Positions 45,255 through 58,500 of a stretch of DNA of 64,000 bases are shown here, one piece after another. Each line of letters starts with the position of its first letter. Position 1 is the stretch's first letter. A program made the position numbers and the translations under genes. Below the pieces are notes generated by a model, which worked only from the letters and a program-made list of their open reading frames with translations, had not been told where the DNA came from and searched no databases. Where the stretch lies: NCBI RefSeq assembly GCF_000003815.2, contig NC_049996.1:16532930-16596929 (forward strand), read 5' to 3'. The stretch comes from Branchiostoma floridae. Its lineage: Eukaryota > Chordata > Leptocardii > Amphioxiformes > Branchiostomatidae.

Positions 45255-47849
45255 TCACAGACAAGGTGAAAGGAAAGGTCCTATAAGAGAATCCTGTACA
45301 TTAGGAGTCTCTGTGCGTGGCAAGTTTTGGTAGGATTTCCTCACCTTTGGCACACTGGCCGACATAAACGGTTTCTCCGTTATGAGAAGAAGCAGCTATT
45401 TACGAGAAAGTTCTTTAACGGCTTCTAACACTGCCAGATTAATTTCCGTCTTGTATCATCAACAAACGCGTTTTTTCAACAACTTCTTTATCACAATTTT
45501 CTTTCCTTTTTGCACAGCTATGAGGTAATGAAAAGACGCGGTAGAAATAATGCTCTCTGGAATTTTGAGAAATGTTTGCAAAGGAGATGAATGATATCGA
45601 TACATTTCCTGTTCGTTAGTCCAGTTTGTAGTTGCAAGGTTTTTACTTTAGAAAGAAAAAGTACCATTTTTGAAGTTGTTTTACATCTAAATTAAAGGCA
45701 AAACCAGACAAGATGAATGCTCTACGGACCCGGTCAAATATGTACAAGTCGGCTGGTTCTTCTCACTTGTCACTTCGGCACGCCTCCTGGCGGCGGTCCA
45801 GGAACGACAGGCGATACGGTATCACGCTTATTTGCGTCAGCGCCTTTTCTGTTTACCTTGTAAACCACCCGCGCTCTGACATAGCCTCGCAAACAGACTC
45901 CTTGGGGTGGCTACATCCTCTAGACTTCTAATCACAGTTTGACCACCCATTTATGGTACCTACACACACAAGGAAGGTAGAAGCCTGTGTGCACTACATA
46001 CAATACTTACTCAAAAGAGTCGGCCACATTTCAACAGTTTTTGACTGTCCTCAGTAAGCCTGCAGCGAGGCTAACAACAGGAATGCCGACAGACCGTGTT
46101 CTGAGATAAGATTAAGGTTTAATCGTGTTAGTTTGATGCGTGTATGTCGCGTTACTGGTGCTCGTCACTTTAGAGTCAACCTATGTCGTGTCGCAAACTT
46201 CATGTCGTCGTGGTATTTCCGTCATTCTCCAATCACTTTCATTTGGAGTGAAAGTGATTGGAGAGAAATGGAAAGTGCCTTTGATTTAGAGAATAGCGCT
46301 GAATTTAGGATATTCTTTGATGGATTGACTTAAACAAGTATCTTACTTTCATTTTGATAAGCTGTAGACTGTACAGGTCTTGACCTTATAACAAAACGTG
46401 TATTTATGTTAGACTATATATAGACATGAAACATTATCCAAAGCTTTACCCAGCTAGCAGTAATTATAAACCACTTTAGGTCATTTCTATACGGACTGAC
46501 TCTAGTAGATGCATCTGTCTTAGTTGTAAGCGTGCGCTTGGATAGTTATAGAGCCTATCTTACTATCTTCTCCTTATAGCACATGTATGTCAGGCCATGT
46601 ATAGAAACGAAATCCTATCTCTGATTTCAGCTCTCACATGTATCCAAATACAGCCCAGTATGAAGTATACGGCTTTCTCCATGTACATTATAACACGCCT
46701 TACTCTCACACCTTAAGAAACCTCAAAATCGGTGCCTTAAAGTCTGCCCGGAGGTCCGGAAGAAAGCCAGGCTTCCCCAAGGCACGATTCAAGGAGAAAG
46801 AATTTCTCTAAAAATATCCCCAACCCGGGACCAAACATTCCTCCGTCCCCTCTCTCCGTTTCACGTCTCAAACCTCCATGACAGGAAACAAAATTCCAGT
46901 TTTAAAGTTCAAATTATCGATTTTCTTTTTCTATTTTCACCACAGCAAGGTCGCGACGGAATCTAGATTTGTCGGTTCTTCCTTATTTTGCGATTACGGG
47001 TGGGAGGGGGGCGGGGCTGATCACTGCTGTCAGTGCCCTGATCAATGTATCCTTCTGTCATACCATAAAAGGCGAGGGGAGCCCTAAATACCCAACAATA
47101 GAACAAGCTACCGCCTGGACAAATAATACGGTAAATTCAACCACAGGAAACTATATACTAAAACAATCTAATATAAAGATAAAGCAGTAAAAAGAAGTTA
47201 TGAGACCGTCCTTAAAAGAACAATCTAAGGAAATATCGGAGAGGTAGTTCCGTATATAGTATAAGTGCCCGCGCGGTGGAATGCGCGCTATGCTCGGCAT
47301 CTACACTCTAAGCGCTCTGAACCAGAAATCTACAACCAATCCCAAAACCCGTACCAGAATCTACAGCTAGCTTCTACTTAATAGATGCGGGAGAGAAAAA
47401 CCTTCCCTACAACTACAGTTCTCTCTCTGGCACACATACTTGAGTCTGGCGAGTGTCTAGCCATGTTGGAGTGAGACCAACATGGCAACACGCCTACCAG
47501 GTACCGCCTCCTCTTTCTCTACCCGCCCTACATCATCTTCCTCTAGATTATCATTCCCATCTAAACATGAAGCTAACAGAATGTACGGCTGTAGAGTTGT
47601 GATGTGAAAGTTAGAGGGGAAGAGATACTTGCCTCTCAGATCGGACGGTTCAACGAAGGAAAATCCCTTGCAGCGGACGGAGTGTCTATCCTAGCCGGAC
47701 CCTGAATGGAGAGTGCGCAGACCTAGGGCAGCCCCACAGTTTAATATGGGCCCGCTGCCATGTATGCTGAATATGTGTAACTCTACCCCCGTCACTGCCA
47801 CCGTTGCTATGGCAAATATGCACGCATCATCAGTTGTCAGTCGTCTGCG

Positions 47850-47930
47850 CCAATCAGAGCGCGCGGCTGGGGTCCCGTGAGGAGGGGCTATAAATGTGCG
47901 GGGAGGGCCGGACCGGTGGATATTTAAAGG
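47850..47930 (+). promoter_or_regulatory. Promoter-like block: CCAAT box plus TATA boxes
   Basis: CCAAT at 47850-47854 is followed by TATAAA at 47889-47894 and a second ATATTTAAAGG at 47920-47930. They lie in a locally G+C-rich stretch (47830-47970) that stands out from AT-rich surroundings. Transcription would start near 47920-47960 on the plus strand. No coding exon is recognised downstream before the minus-strand protease, so any transcript may be non-coding or spliced over a long intron. Confidence 0.4.
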
Positions 47931-50900
47931 TCGGCTTGGGAAGAGCGCAGCGCGGGAAAGTCTTAGAGCTTCCGTGCAGAACAATTCATAGTTATATCTG
48001 CTTCAAGATTTAGCCAAGACACTTCTTGACTGAAGAAGCCAATGTGTAACCTTGAAATTGTTCTTAGTCAGGTGATAAGATCTAAACATTCGACCTGTGT
48101 CTGTCGTCTTGGAGTCGTCGAAACTACGACTAAGACATGCACCTGCTATTCTTGGCGCCCAAGACGTCTTGTTCTCACCAAGACATAGACACGAACCCTT
48201 GCCGAGACTAACAAGACGCCGTTATTTTACTTCTTGTAGGGATACGTAAGACACAGATCTGTGCCATATACAGCTGTTTTTAAGACGCAACATGACGTCA
48301 TAACGTGACGTCAGTCGTTAAAAAGTAGAATTATCGCTACAGGATTTTCAACTCAGTTCTAAGAGTAGAAATGTTGTATTAACATTGATACACATAACCA
48401 TAGAAAAAGGTCCTTGTCTTGACTTCCGCAATTCGGTCTATATACCTTGCGAGGTTCCGACCCGCGGTTCTAGAAATCATTATTTCAGACTCTGACGAAT
48501 CGACCATCTTTGTTACTCAAACTTATCGTTTGTTTCTCGATGTTTATGTCTTACTATGTTTCAGTTCAGCTAGTTGATATATGACGCGTATCGTAACGTG
48601 CTTGTTGTAACGTGGCCTATATTCTGTGACATTATTAATTGGTACAGCTGATTTGTATTTAGTGTTTCACTCCAAAGTTTGATGGTCCTATGTCGTTACC
48701 TTCAGTTATATAGTTGACTTGTGTATTTGTTTGTTCAACCGGTATCTAGGTAATTATCTCATGTTGTCTCTTAATATTCTAAGTTAGACATGTAGGATCA
48801 TTTTGTTCAAACTGTACTCATAATAGTAGGCTCACTTTAAATAAAGGAGCTACAGGAAAGAACAAAAATAATGATATCGATAACATAAAACCATCAATTA
48901 TGTTCAAACAGTTTTCCTTTCGTTAGATCTGTTACGTAGTTGATTCTTTTATAAGGACATTGTTGTGATAAAGAATGCCATCTTGTCCCGTTCTAATGAC
49001 CAGAGTGTATTTCCAAAGCGATTATGATAGCGATATCTCCCTAGGGGGGACATCCAAGCCACGCTAAACATAACCCGTCACGTGACGACATGCGTCATCA
49101 GTAGACACAGTTGCTGCTGTCATTTTGGTGCGTTTCGCTGCGGTGGCTCCTTCTGAAAAACGTGTCAAGGCCATGGTCGTGCCCGTCAGCCAAACCACAG
49201 TAGGTGTTGGGTTATAGCCACTGGTGTAGGGTTACAGCCGCTGGTGTTGGGTTACAGCCACTGGTGTTGGGTTACAACCAATGGTGTTGGGTTACAACCG
49301 CGCGGCCACGGGAAGGCAGCTGCCGAGAAAACGGTTGCTCAATGATTTGTGCGTAGCTTGTGGTACACGTGACTACACGCATGTAGTCTGTAGCAACCCC
49401 AAATAATATATAAAATATATAATTCATATGGCCTACGTTGGTGAATATTAAACATGGTAAAGCCCTAATGCACATCAACCCTACAGCATTGGCTGTGCTA
49501 AACAGCCCTGTGCGAGAACGACAGTCTCTGCGATATAAGACACATCTGTACGATATACCTCAGTTCAATTACAACGTTCTTTTCTACGGATCCGCTTTTC
49601 TTCTTTGTTGCGCATCAGAGAGGCTGACAGAACAAGGACTATGCTTAGTACTAATACTAGTTCTGGGACAGCTAAGCTTGCCCATGTGGAATACTTAGCC
49701 TAGCGATTGACTTCGTAACGACACCCCTGTTGGTAGAATACAGTGCGACTGGCGTACGGGTTGGGCTCTTTTGTGCTGATTATATTTTCTTACTGATTAT
49801 ATGTCATTTTTGATTGTACACGGTTTCTTGCTTCAACATCAGTTTTTCCTTTACTTACTGATTGCCACATAACAAGACCCGACGGTCGCTTTAAAGTGTG
49901 ACCAGAAGGCCACTCCAATGTTACGGGTTACATTGTATCTGTAACTGTAACAGCAACTCTTCTCCCAGAGACCGAAACATCATGATTGAGACCTGCACAA
50001 TTGATCACTTATTGATATCAGAGCGAGGACTACATGTAACTGACCCAATAGGAGAAGCGGGGATTGTGTTGGCCAGACTAACGTCACATTTCCACAAAGG
50101 GACCCGTCCGGGCAGTTTTGGGGGACGAAAACTACGATATAGAAGACAACAATAGAACGAAACGGAACAAAGATAATTCAACAGCATGACTTGTGCATAT
50201 TTATTGGCATAAACTTTAATTTCTCGTTTCCGCAAACAGCCCGGCTGCCTCAGACAAATTGATCCAGCTTCAACTGCAGCACAACTCAACTAATGTAATG
50301 ATTTCACAACCACTGACATGTTGTATTGGTGAATGATTTGTTTAATCTAGTTCAGGTTTTTAGATGGCCGCTGTTCGCCTGTATATGCATTGGTCACGTG
50401 GTAACAAAAGGCCACTCTTAGCACATGAAAAATGATGTTCATTCAGAACAGAATGTTCTGTATAGAATTATGCAGTACCTACTAAGGTAGGGCTGGAATG
50501 TCAGGTGCAAAAATGTTTGAGTTCATGTTGGTAAAAACATAAAAAAACTATGTCAATCGAAAATCTATACAGTGAGTCTAACCATTATAGAACATACCCA
50601 TGATGTATTACAATATAATGTTATGTTTTATGTGAACTAACATTCCATATTACACAACTGAACCTGTGTAGTACTGGTATGACAACATGATTACATCCTT
50701 TGTTACCCTTTTTTAACGTGTAGTTTCAGTGAATACATCTCAGCTGTGTAATCGTATCATGTATGCAAAATGCATGTGGATTTCCAGGCTAGGGACGTTG
50801 TGTGACCATATCACACAGACGCTTGGATGATGTATGGCAACACATCGTTACATGCTAAATAATCATCAAAATAATACAGAAAAACGTTCTTGTTATGAGC

Positions 50901-51356
50901 TCAGTATCTTCTATATTCTCTAATCACCTGATATCAAAATTGCTTAACTTTGTTTCTTAAGGTTCACTACATACTTATTACAAGCCACACACTTCATCTA
51001 CAGTAGATATACAGTATTATTATCCCACACCTTCCTTACGAAAGCAAATCCCAGCCTGGGAAAATGTACATGTAGAGGAATCTTCAAACCATACACCCCG
51101 AATCTTCATCGGCATATATTAGAAGTTCAGCAATGTTGAAATTACATCTAGCTTTTCAATTGTCATTCTAAAAATATAATATGAAATACACTCAGACCCC
51201 CCAAATCACAATGTGCTCCTTGTTTCAACGTCTGCTTTGGTTCGTTCAACTTCTGTGAAATCTCAATGACGTACGTCAATAACCATCGAGATTATCGTGT
51301 ACATATGTTTGGTGCAAAGTTGAAACATACAGAAAACATATGTAGTGTCAACGGTT
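47931..51356. other. Intergenic, no gene seen
   Basis: AT-rich DNA with a CRE-like palindromic TGACGTCA cluster near 48293-48312 and the small repeat at 49196. No exon or RNA gene is recognised. The last 400 bp before 51356 form the 3' flank of the minus-strand protease gene. Confidence 0.5.
49196..49302. repeat. Short tandem repeat GGTGTTGGGTTACAGCCACT
   Basis: About five 22-bp units, each a variant of GTGTTGGGTTACAGCCACTG. Confidence 0.85.
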
Positions 51357-52319
51357 TCAGTTGACAGTTTGTGAACCAACTGAGAACTGTCCCAATGAGC
51401 TCTCAGGAAAGATCTCGCGAAAGATCTCTGGTGCCATTTTTTGACGCGCATCCTCTCTGATAGCAGACAGACGAACCCCGCGCTCAACCAGGCTCTGTCT
51501 GCTTCTGTCGGGGAAGAACCCCCGGGTGTGCATGAGCACTACATTACCATACGTGTCAAACCCTGGGGAGCCTGACGAGCCATGGAACATGGCACCTGTA
51601 TGGTACAGGGGTTTATCTGGGTCTTCATGGGGAAACTCCGGGTTCCCAAAGCGGGCATGGATGATGTAGCGTGGGTCCATGCTAACGATGGGACAGAAGT
51701 CAACCATCTTGCTCCCACCGTAGGGATGGCCAACAACAGCCACTGTGTTTCTGTCGTCCGCACATTCTGATATGTGCCGTCCAAGGCAAGGCAAGCTGTC
51801 AAGAACACTCGCTATCTCATCATCTACGGACAGTTGCAGGATAGCATAGTCTAGGTCAGACTCTTCACTATAGCATTTGAGAGTGGTCGCAGGAAACCTA
51901 ACTTTGTATTCTTCCGCGGAAGACACAAAGAATGTTGCAGTGAACAAACTTAAATCAGTGAACCTTAGTGTGGCATCGTCCATTAACTTATACACATGGT
52001 AACATGTAAGAATCTTTCTCTTACTCATTAGGAACCCAGTTCCAGATCCCCCAGGCCAGTTAATACAACACACAGATCGCTTCCTATCCTGTATCACATC
52101 ATAGGCATCTGAGGAAAGGCAAGCACTGTGTCCGGCGAAGAGTTCCTCACGGAGTGTCGTCCTGTTCAGTTGTTCCCTCTCCTTGTCTGCTTTCTTGCTC
52201 ACAGCTTGGACAAAGTCCAGGTTGGGGAGGGCAGCTCGCACGATGCTTGTCACTTGGCTTTGCAGCTCCTGGAGCTTTCTACTCATCATCCGTTCCCTAA
52301 AAGTAGAAGTATTTAACAT
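51357..52319 (-). CDS. Trypsin-like serine protease with a coiled N-terminus
   Basis: A single 320-codon open frame. The start may be MLNTSTF at 52319 or, if the acceptor CTACTTTTAG before 52296 is used, the MMSRKLQEL methionines a few codons on. Residues 12-60 are charged and helical. Residues 80-290 form a chymotrypsin-fold protease with a visible triad: His108 in TCYHVY, Asp155 or Asp157 in SDLDYAIL, and Ser249 in GSSGSPGFD (GxSGxP). VVGHPYGG fits the S1 region. The nearest familiar group is the cytosolic Trypsin_2/FAM111-like proteases, with no signal peptide and no disulphide pattern. It begins 247 bp after the stop of the LRR-Roc-COR-death gene on the same strand. In-frame splicing from that gene's penultimate exon is impossible (it gives TGG AAC GGA TGA), so it is a separate gene. 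An intracellular role beside a death-domain gene suggests, but does not show, a defence or cell-death function. Confidence 0.8.
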   Translation of the reverse strand: MLNTSTFRERMMSRKLQELQSQVTSIVRAALPNLDFVQAVSKKADKEREQLNRTTLREELFAGHSACLSSDAYDVIQDRKRSVCCINWPGGSGTGFLMSKRKILTCYHVYKLMDDATLRFTDLSLFTATFFVSSAEEYKVRFPATTLKCYSEESDLDYAILQLSVDDEIASVLDSLPCLGRHISECADDRNTVAVVGHPYGGSKMVDFCPIVSMDPRYIIHARFGNPEFPHEDPDKPLYHTGAMFHGSSGSPGFDTYGNVVLMHTRGFFPDRSRQSLVERGVRLSAIREDARQKMAPEIFREIFPESSLGQFSVGSQTVN

Positions 52320-52565
52320 TTAGGTACCTATGGCATAAAGGTGCTCGAATAAAGTAATAAAGATACACTTATAAGATACACTGATAAGACAAAATGGATG
52401 TAAGTCAACCGTATCTCACAGCTGTATATCTGTATTGGTCTAATTCATGGTCTGTCTATTCATAGTATTGATAACCTGTCGTATATATCTCCTGTTAATA
52501 CTTTTATGCATCAAATAATGACTAGTTGCTATTTTGCTCTCCTAGAAAATATAAGATCTTCAAAG

Positions 52566-55500
52566 TTACTTTGTCTTCAGCTTCTCTGCGATGGAATCCT
52601 GTCCTGCTGTTTTCAGTGCGCTCTTCAGTCCTCCTACCGATGCGCTGGTACCAGACAGATGTAGCCACTCCTGTAATACTGCCAAACAGCACTGTGCACA
52701 GCATCTCTCTGTGTCATCATGCCTCGATGCTGCTGATGTGCAATCTTCGTGTTTCTTTCTGATTCGCTCGATGGTAGCATCGGGCAGGCCCAGGTTTCTC
52801 CCGAGATCTTCCCATGGTGGCTCCATTTGGACAACAGTAGGGAAGAAGTCTGCCACAGCTAGAGGAAAGAAGACAGGATATCTAATATTAGTCTTCGTCG
52901 ATAAGACTTCTACGTTTTGTTTTTTAAGTTGTCAAATGTAGTACAAGATTTTTGCTTCAATGCGAACTCGTACGGCAAAATATTTGATAGGTCACTTAGT
53001 CTAATTTATATTCAACACCTAAAGATGTATGAATTCCTTTTTTACGTACATAAGACATCGTATCCATCTGTTGCCACTGATGCAGTTGACATTTCCTGTT
53101 GCATGGCTCCGCTGCTTTGACCAGCATGTCTATAGAGAAAACATAATCCACAGAGATAAGAGCGGATTTGCAGATGAGAGACAAAGATCAGACACGTTTT
53201 CCTAGTGTCCCACAGTCTTATATCTAATATCCAACGTCTTAGATGAAATATCCCACTGGCAATATAATTATATAGGATATGACACCAAGGTGTTTCTGTA
53301 ACAAAAAGTCGCAGGGTCTGTTTAAAACTATGCAAATGGCAAGACAAACCCAACGGTGATGCTATCCTTCTTTAATATAAATATTTGATATTATTATTAT
53401 GATAAAAATTCAAGCAACTTACGGGCTTTGGAACCATTGCGTCAGGCCCATATCGTGAATGGTGGTCGTGGCAGGCGCGAAGGTTTCACAGACGACTTCT
53501 TCGTCCATGAACCATTCTGTGACACTTGTGATGGGGATGAAGCTGCTGGCATCCAGCTGCCTTTCCCTGTGGCCGGCACAGTAACACTGGAGGCACCACT
53601 TGTACCTTATGCCTGGGATCCACTTGTTGATGATCTCCCTCAGGTCTTCATCCAGACATTTCCTGACATCTGGACCATGGCTGAAGCAGGCAGACTCTGT
53701 CTTCTCTGATGACAGCAGCTCCACCTTCAGGTAGTGGCTTTCCTTGGTGATGACAAAGGTCTGCCTGGGGTTGCCTGTGATGAACCGTGCACAGCGTGCA
53801 TATGCCAGTGGCGCCCGCTTGTTGTAACGGCGAGTACTGGCGATGACAAGGCGGTGGTACACACCAACAGGGAAGAACTTCTCGTCGAAGACTACAAAAA
53901 TTGGCTTGCTGCATTTTGTACCGGCTGGGTAAAGTCTTCCTCTGTCCTTAACTGTGGTGAGAAGCGATGGAACAAAGTAGGTGGTGGTCTCTGAACTTGA
54001 AGTGCCTTCACCTGCTTCTTCGTCACTCTCAGTACTGCACTGCAGGACCACGTCAAACTGCTCCATCATCTTCAGCAGCTCATCTTTGTGGGCAATAAGG
54101 TCGCACCTCAGCTCCTCTTGTCGTTTCCCCGAGCTCCACACGTGCTCGATGAGGCTGTCTTCTAACACTCCTGTAGCCTCGAGCTGCTCCCATTTGTCCT
54201 TTACTTCAGGATCCCGGAACTGGGGGATGGTGATGATGGTTTTCTGGACGTCCACAAACCACTGCGGGTCCAGCACCACAAAGTTGCGGAGTGCTGGGGT
54301 GTCGAAGAACAGGATGTCTCCACACAGATGGAAGAACCTCAGGATGATGACAGCATTTTCCTCAGGTGTGAATCCTTCCGGTACGCGAGAGCTGTCAGTA
54401 GCATCCATCACATCCTGGAGGCTGCAGTACTTCCTGTCCTGCTTCTCTATTTCCATGAGCTTGGACTTCAGCTCCAGCCAGCTGATTGGGATTCTCCTGC
54501 CCATGTGGTTTTGCTGTTGGGCAATCTTGAGGATATCATCTCTTAGATCTGACAACACTGGATCTTCTGGGTCACGCTTGGTGTTGTCAATGGCGAAGTA
54601 CGTGTCATACACATGTTTGCCAATGGCCTTCCCCCTGAAATGATCTCTGAGTTTGTTGAAGAAGTCATTGATCTCTTCCTGAAATGAAAAGGACATTATT
54701 TTCTTCATACATTTTTACGAAGCAGCAGACAAAGTTTTTTTTCATTCCCCATGTCACTCTTACCGCACAGCAGGATAAATTCAGCAAAACTATTTTGTGA
54801 ATGTATGGATTAGCAATCAGACAAACCTTGTTTACTTTATCCTTGCGTGTTCCCACCACAATCACGGGAGGAACGTGGTCTTGGTTTACTTCCATGTCAC
54901 CGGCAGACTTGTTTGGCCTGGTGTGTGCTCGAACAGCCTCCAGATGGTAGTCTGCGACATCTGAATAAATGATAGAAAAATTTAAAACGAGAATGACACC
55001 ACATAAAGTTCCAATTTTGGTCTGTGAAGCTTCTAAAGTATCCTCAAGTCACATTTGCATTAGCAAGATTCTCCATAGCTACCTGCTTCTGTTTTAAGTT
55101 GAAGTGCTTCTGCACAGCTGCCAGCCCATGGCTCAAGAGGCTCACTGAGAGCTTTGGTGAGATTCATAGTGAGAATGAAGATGGCATAATGGCTGTAGAA
55201 CACATGGTGGCTGCTGTAGTAAACGTCGTGCCCGGCGAAGTCCCAGATGGACATGGCGGGATGTTCCTTGGATCCGACGAGTTTGGACAGGTCATCTTTG
55301 CCAAGAGCGAATCGGGTGGCAAGTGCGTAGTCCTCTGATGGTCTTGTTGTCTTTACTGTCGTCTCCTGCTTCTTAGCAGCATGTTCTCCTGATGTTTCCA
55401 TAACCACCGGTACATCTACGTGGTCTTTACCTGTTGAAAGCAGACACGTTCTGCGCATTAGCTTACATGTAAAGAAAACAACCTTTATGGAGTATAATGT

Positions 55501-58500
55501 TGCCATCAACATGCACATGTGAGAACATTCAGTGACGGCGAGGAAGTGATGACTGTATTAAAGACTTAAAAATATCTCAATGTCATAGATGTAATTGTTT
55601 TTTAGTCTGTGTCGAGTTCATTGTATCGTCATTCACCTGCTCACCTGCAGGTGTATCAACGCAAGGAAAATGCCCAACTGAACACGGTTGTCGCAAACAC
55701 AATGCAGAGATATCATTTCATTGATTTAAGTTTAACTTAGCGTTTTCCCTTCCTGTCATAAAAACACTACTCACTAACATGGAGAAACAGAAAAGGCTTG
55801 AGATATTAAGAATAAGATTTTATGAAGTACATCACGCTACAAAGATGAGACTTTGAAATGAAGTAAACATCAAATGTGCTAATTTGAAATAGCGTTGAAA
55901 TAATTTTATAACAGAATAGGGTTAAGATGTTACATCAAATTCAATTTCTGTCCACTAGGTGGGAAAACAGCAAAAGCTTGAGAAATTAAATGATAAGTTC
56001 ATTGCAAATTCTTGCCCGAGGGCTAATTGCAAGTGACAAAAAATGACAGACAAATAATGGTAAACACTAAAACAGTATAGTAAAAATAAGAGGTCTTACA
56101 GGGACACCATGCTGCAAACTAATGACATTGATATTGATAATAAGAAAGAAACACCCAGCATACTATACTTTTCAATTAGTGTTGAAACTTCAGTAAATGA
56201 TTTTGTTACCTCGATAGTTGGCTCTGGTAGGTTTGGCTTTATGGACCGGTTTCGGCATCTTCTCTTCTTCTGTCTTTTTGGGGACACTTGACTCTTTCTT
56301 TTCCTTTTCTTTAATCTTCTTCATCTCCATGCCGACAGCGTGAGCAAACTGGTTCTTCGTTGCTGATCAACAAACAATAAATATGTGTGCAGTCATTTTT
56401 CTGTACCATTAAACGTTCTGCCCGGTGCATCTATGTGGTGAATTGTATGTATTGCCTTCATTACCAATTGAATGTATTATTTCAGTTTGTATGACGCATT
56501 TTGTTGTTTTGCATTATTATCAAAACATCTACTTGTGTAATAGCTCGCTGCAATCATTTCTTACCCTTTTATGTTGAAATCAACAGGAAGTAGATTAGAT
56601 TTTAACAGATTGGTCTTGCTTCTGCCTGACCTTGACACTTCGACAGGCAATTAGAGAAAACTTACATACCTTCAGTTATTTTCCAATGTTCCCTCCCAGT
56701 CATGAGACACGGAGTGATCACTATGCCATCAGTGCTCTCCTCATCTCTGTTGAACTCCAGTTGAAGGAGACTGTTTTTCAAGCTGCTTTTCCCATTCCCG
56801 TGTTGCCCTACCAGGATCAGCCTGATGAAGAAGACTTCAGTGGTGCCATCTTTACAGGCCTGCTCGTAGAGAACCAACATCTCCGGACCTCCCATCTCCA
56901 CTTCAGTTGGTACTGATGCTGAATTAAGATAGTCATTGTTACGGCATGAAAAGCCACAACATAATCGCCATCTTTGTAGAACATAAGCATGATCTCAAGC
57001 TATTCTATATATAGAGATCTTTATTGACACGACAAAAGTACAGCGACTTTCGTAAGGTCTACATGTATAAAACTACGTATACAGTACAACTAAAAGACAT
57101 GTACGGATATCTATAGGTATGAATAAATCAACATATTGGGTCTAGCATGTCATTTACACACTATATATTTGTTCCGTTCTCTCATCTGAGTCCTGAAACA
57201 CATAATGTACAAAGTTACTCACCATGAGGAAACCCAACTTGGCCCCTTAGTTTCTGCTCGGCAACCCGGGTTGGTATGACCTGCTGAGTCTCGCTGTGAT
57301 GCTGTATCTGTACAGGCGTCTGGTCTGCTTGTGTGATCTTCAGTTTGGGCTGCTGTTCCTCCTGATGCGCCACACGAGATCCTCCGGCTGCCTGTCGCTT
57401 GGCAGGTGGTCCGCCCGATGTATCTGCCGGCCGCTTAAGTTGCTCTGCCTGTAATATAGAGCTTTAAAATTACTTGGAAAGAAATAAATGTTTTCTTATC
57501 ACAATATGGCATCTCTACTACAGCCTATAGCTGCTTGGCTGTAATGTTTTCCAGTATCACACTGCTTGTACATTTGTGCTTCCTGTCGCTTGAGTCGCTC
57601 TGTCTGTAATGTAGAAAGTTTGAAATTGCCAGAAATTAATAAATGGTTTCTAAACCACAAAATAAGACGGCATATCCGCAGCCTACTTGGCTGTGATGAG
57701 TGTGATGTTCACAAAGTTTCGTGGTGCACGTACAGCATGTACGTTAGCATCAATGTAACTGTAAATGCAGAAATGTTCGCGGTGGATTCATGTTCGCGGT
57801 TTTCGCGGTGACCACTTCATCGCGAAATTAAAACCACCGCGAACATTTTCTATTGTGGTATAAGACTGCAGTCTATGATGTTACCGCGAACTTAAAACCA
57901 CCACGAAAAGTCTTTTTTCCCGCTACCGCGAAATTAAATCCCCGCGAATTTAAATGCATTTACAGTACCTTTATCCGGCCTGCCTCCTCTGCCAGTGTTT
58001 CCATGCCGATATCCCTCATATCCCGATGAAGCTTGTCCATGGACGCTTCTTGATCTTTCTCCATCCACTTCAACAGCACATTCTGGGCCTGGTAACTTGG
58101 ATTCGCCTTGTCTTTATCCTGAAAGCAGAACATCAACTTGAGCTGCATCGTACAAAATTAGCACTTTTTTTGCAATCAATCGATGAACGAATCAGTCAGT
58201 CAATTAAATTATGATCATAATTCAAGTATTGGTGTAAAGGTTGACAATTTTGTTGTTCTGAAAATTGTTCTTCTCTACCATGGAGCTGAAACATTTACCA
58301 GGATACTGGTTCTCTCGCTGTGGTTTAGTCCAGCTACTGCGGCCAGAGCTTCCACCTCAGCTCTTTGTGTCACTTTTTGTGAGACACGATAGAACAGTTT
58401 TCGCAGTTCTTTCTCTGCAAGAAACAAAATATAGACGTATTCAGAGTTAACAACGATCTCTTTTCGCGTTTCTTGTATCTTCTGTTTCTTAAACCGGCAC

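Larger units (their letters stand above)
38201..47690. other. Large intergenic region without a recognised gene
   Basis: Apart from the repeats and MEF2-like sites listed separately, I find no exon chain or domain in this 9.5 kb. The ORFs present are short, have no recognisable family signature and lack flanking splice consensus that extends them. A small inverted repeat (GTCTGGGTACCATCT / AGATGGTACCCAGGC at 41177 and 41275) could be a degraded MITE. It may be regulatory DNA upstream of CAVPT. Confidence 0.5.

Noticed and set aside
52297-53111. Protease exon as an alternative C-terminus of the Roc-COR gene
   Set aside because: Splicing from 53050 to 52296 gives TGG AAC GGA TGA, so the frame closes at once.
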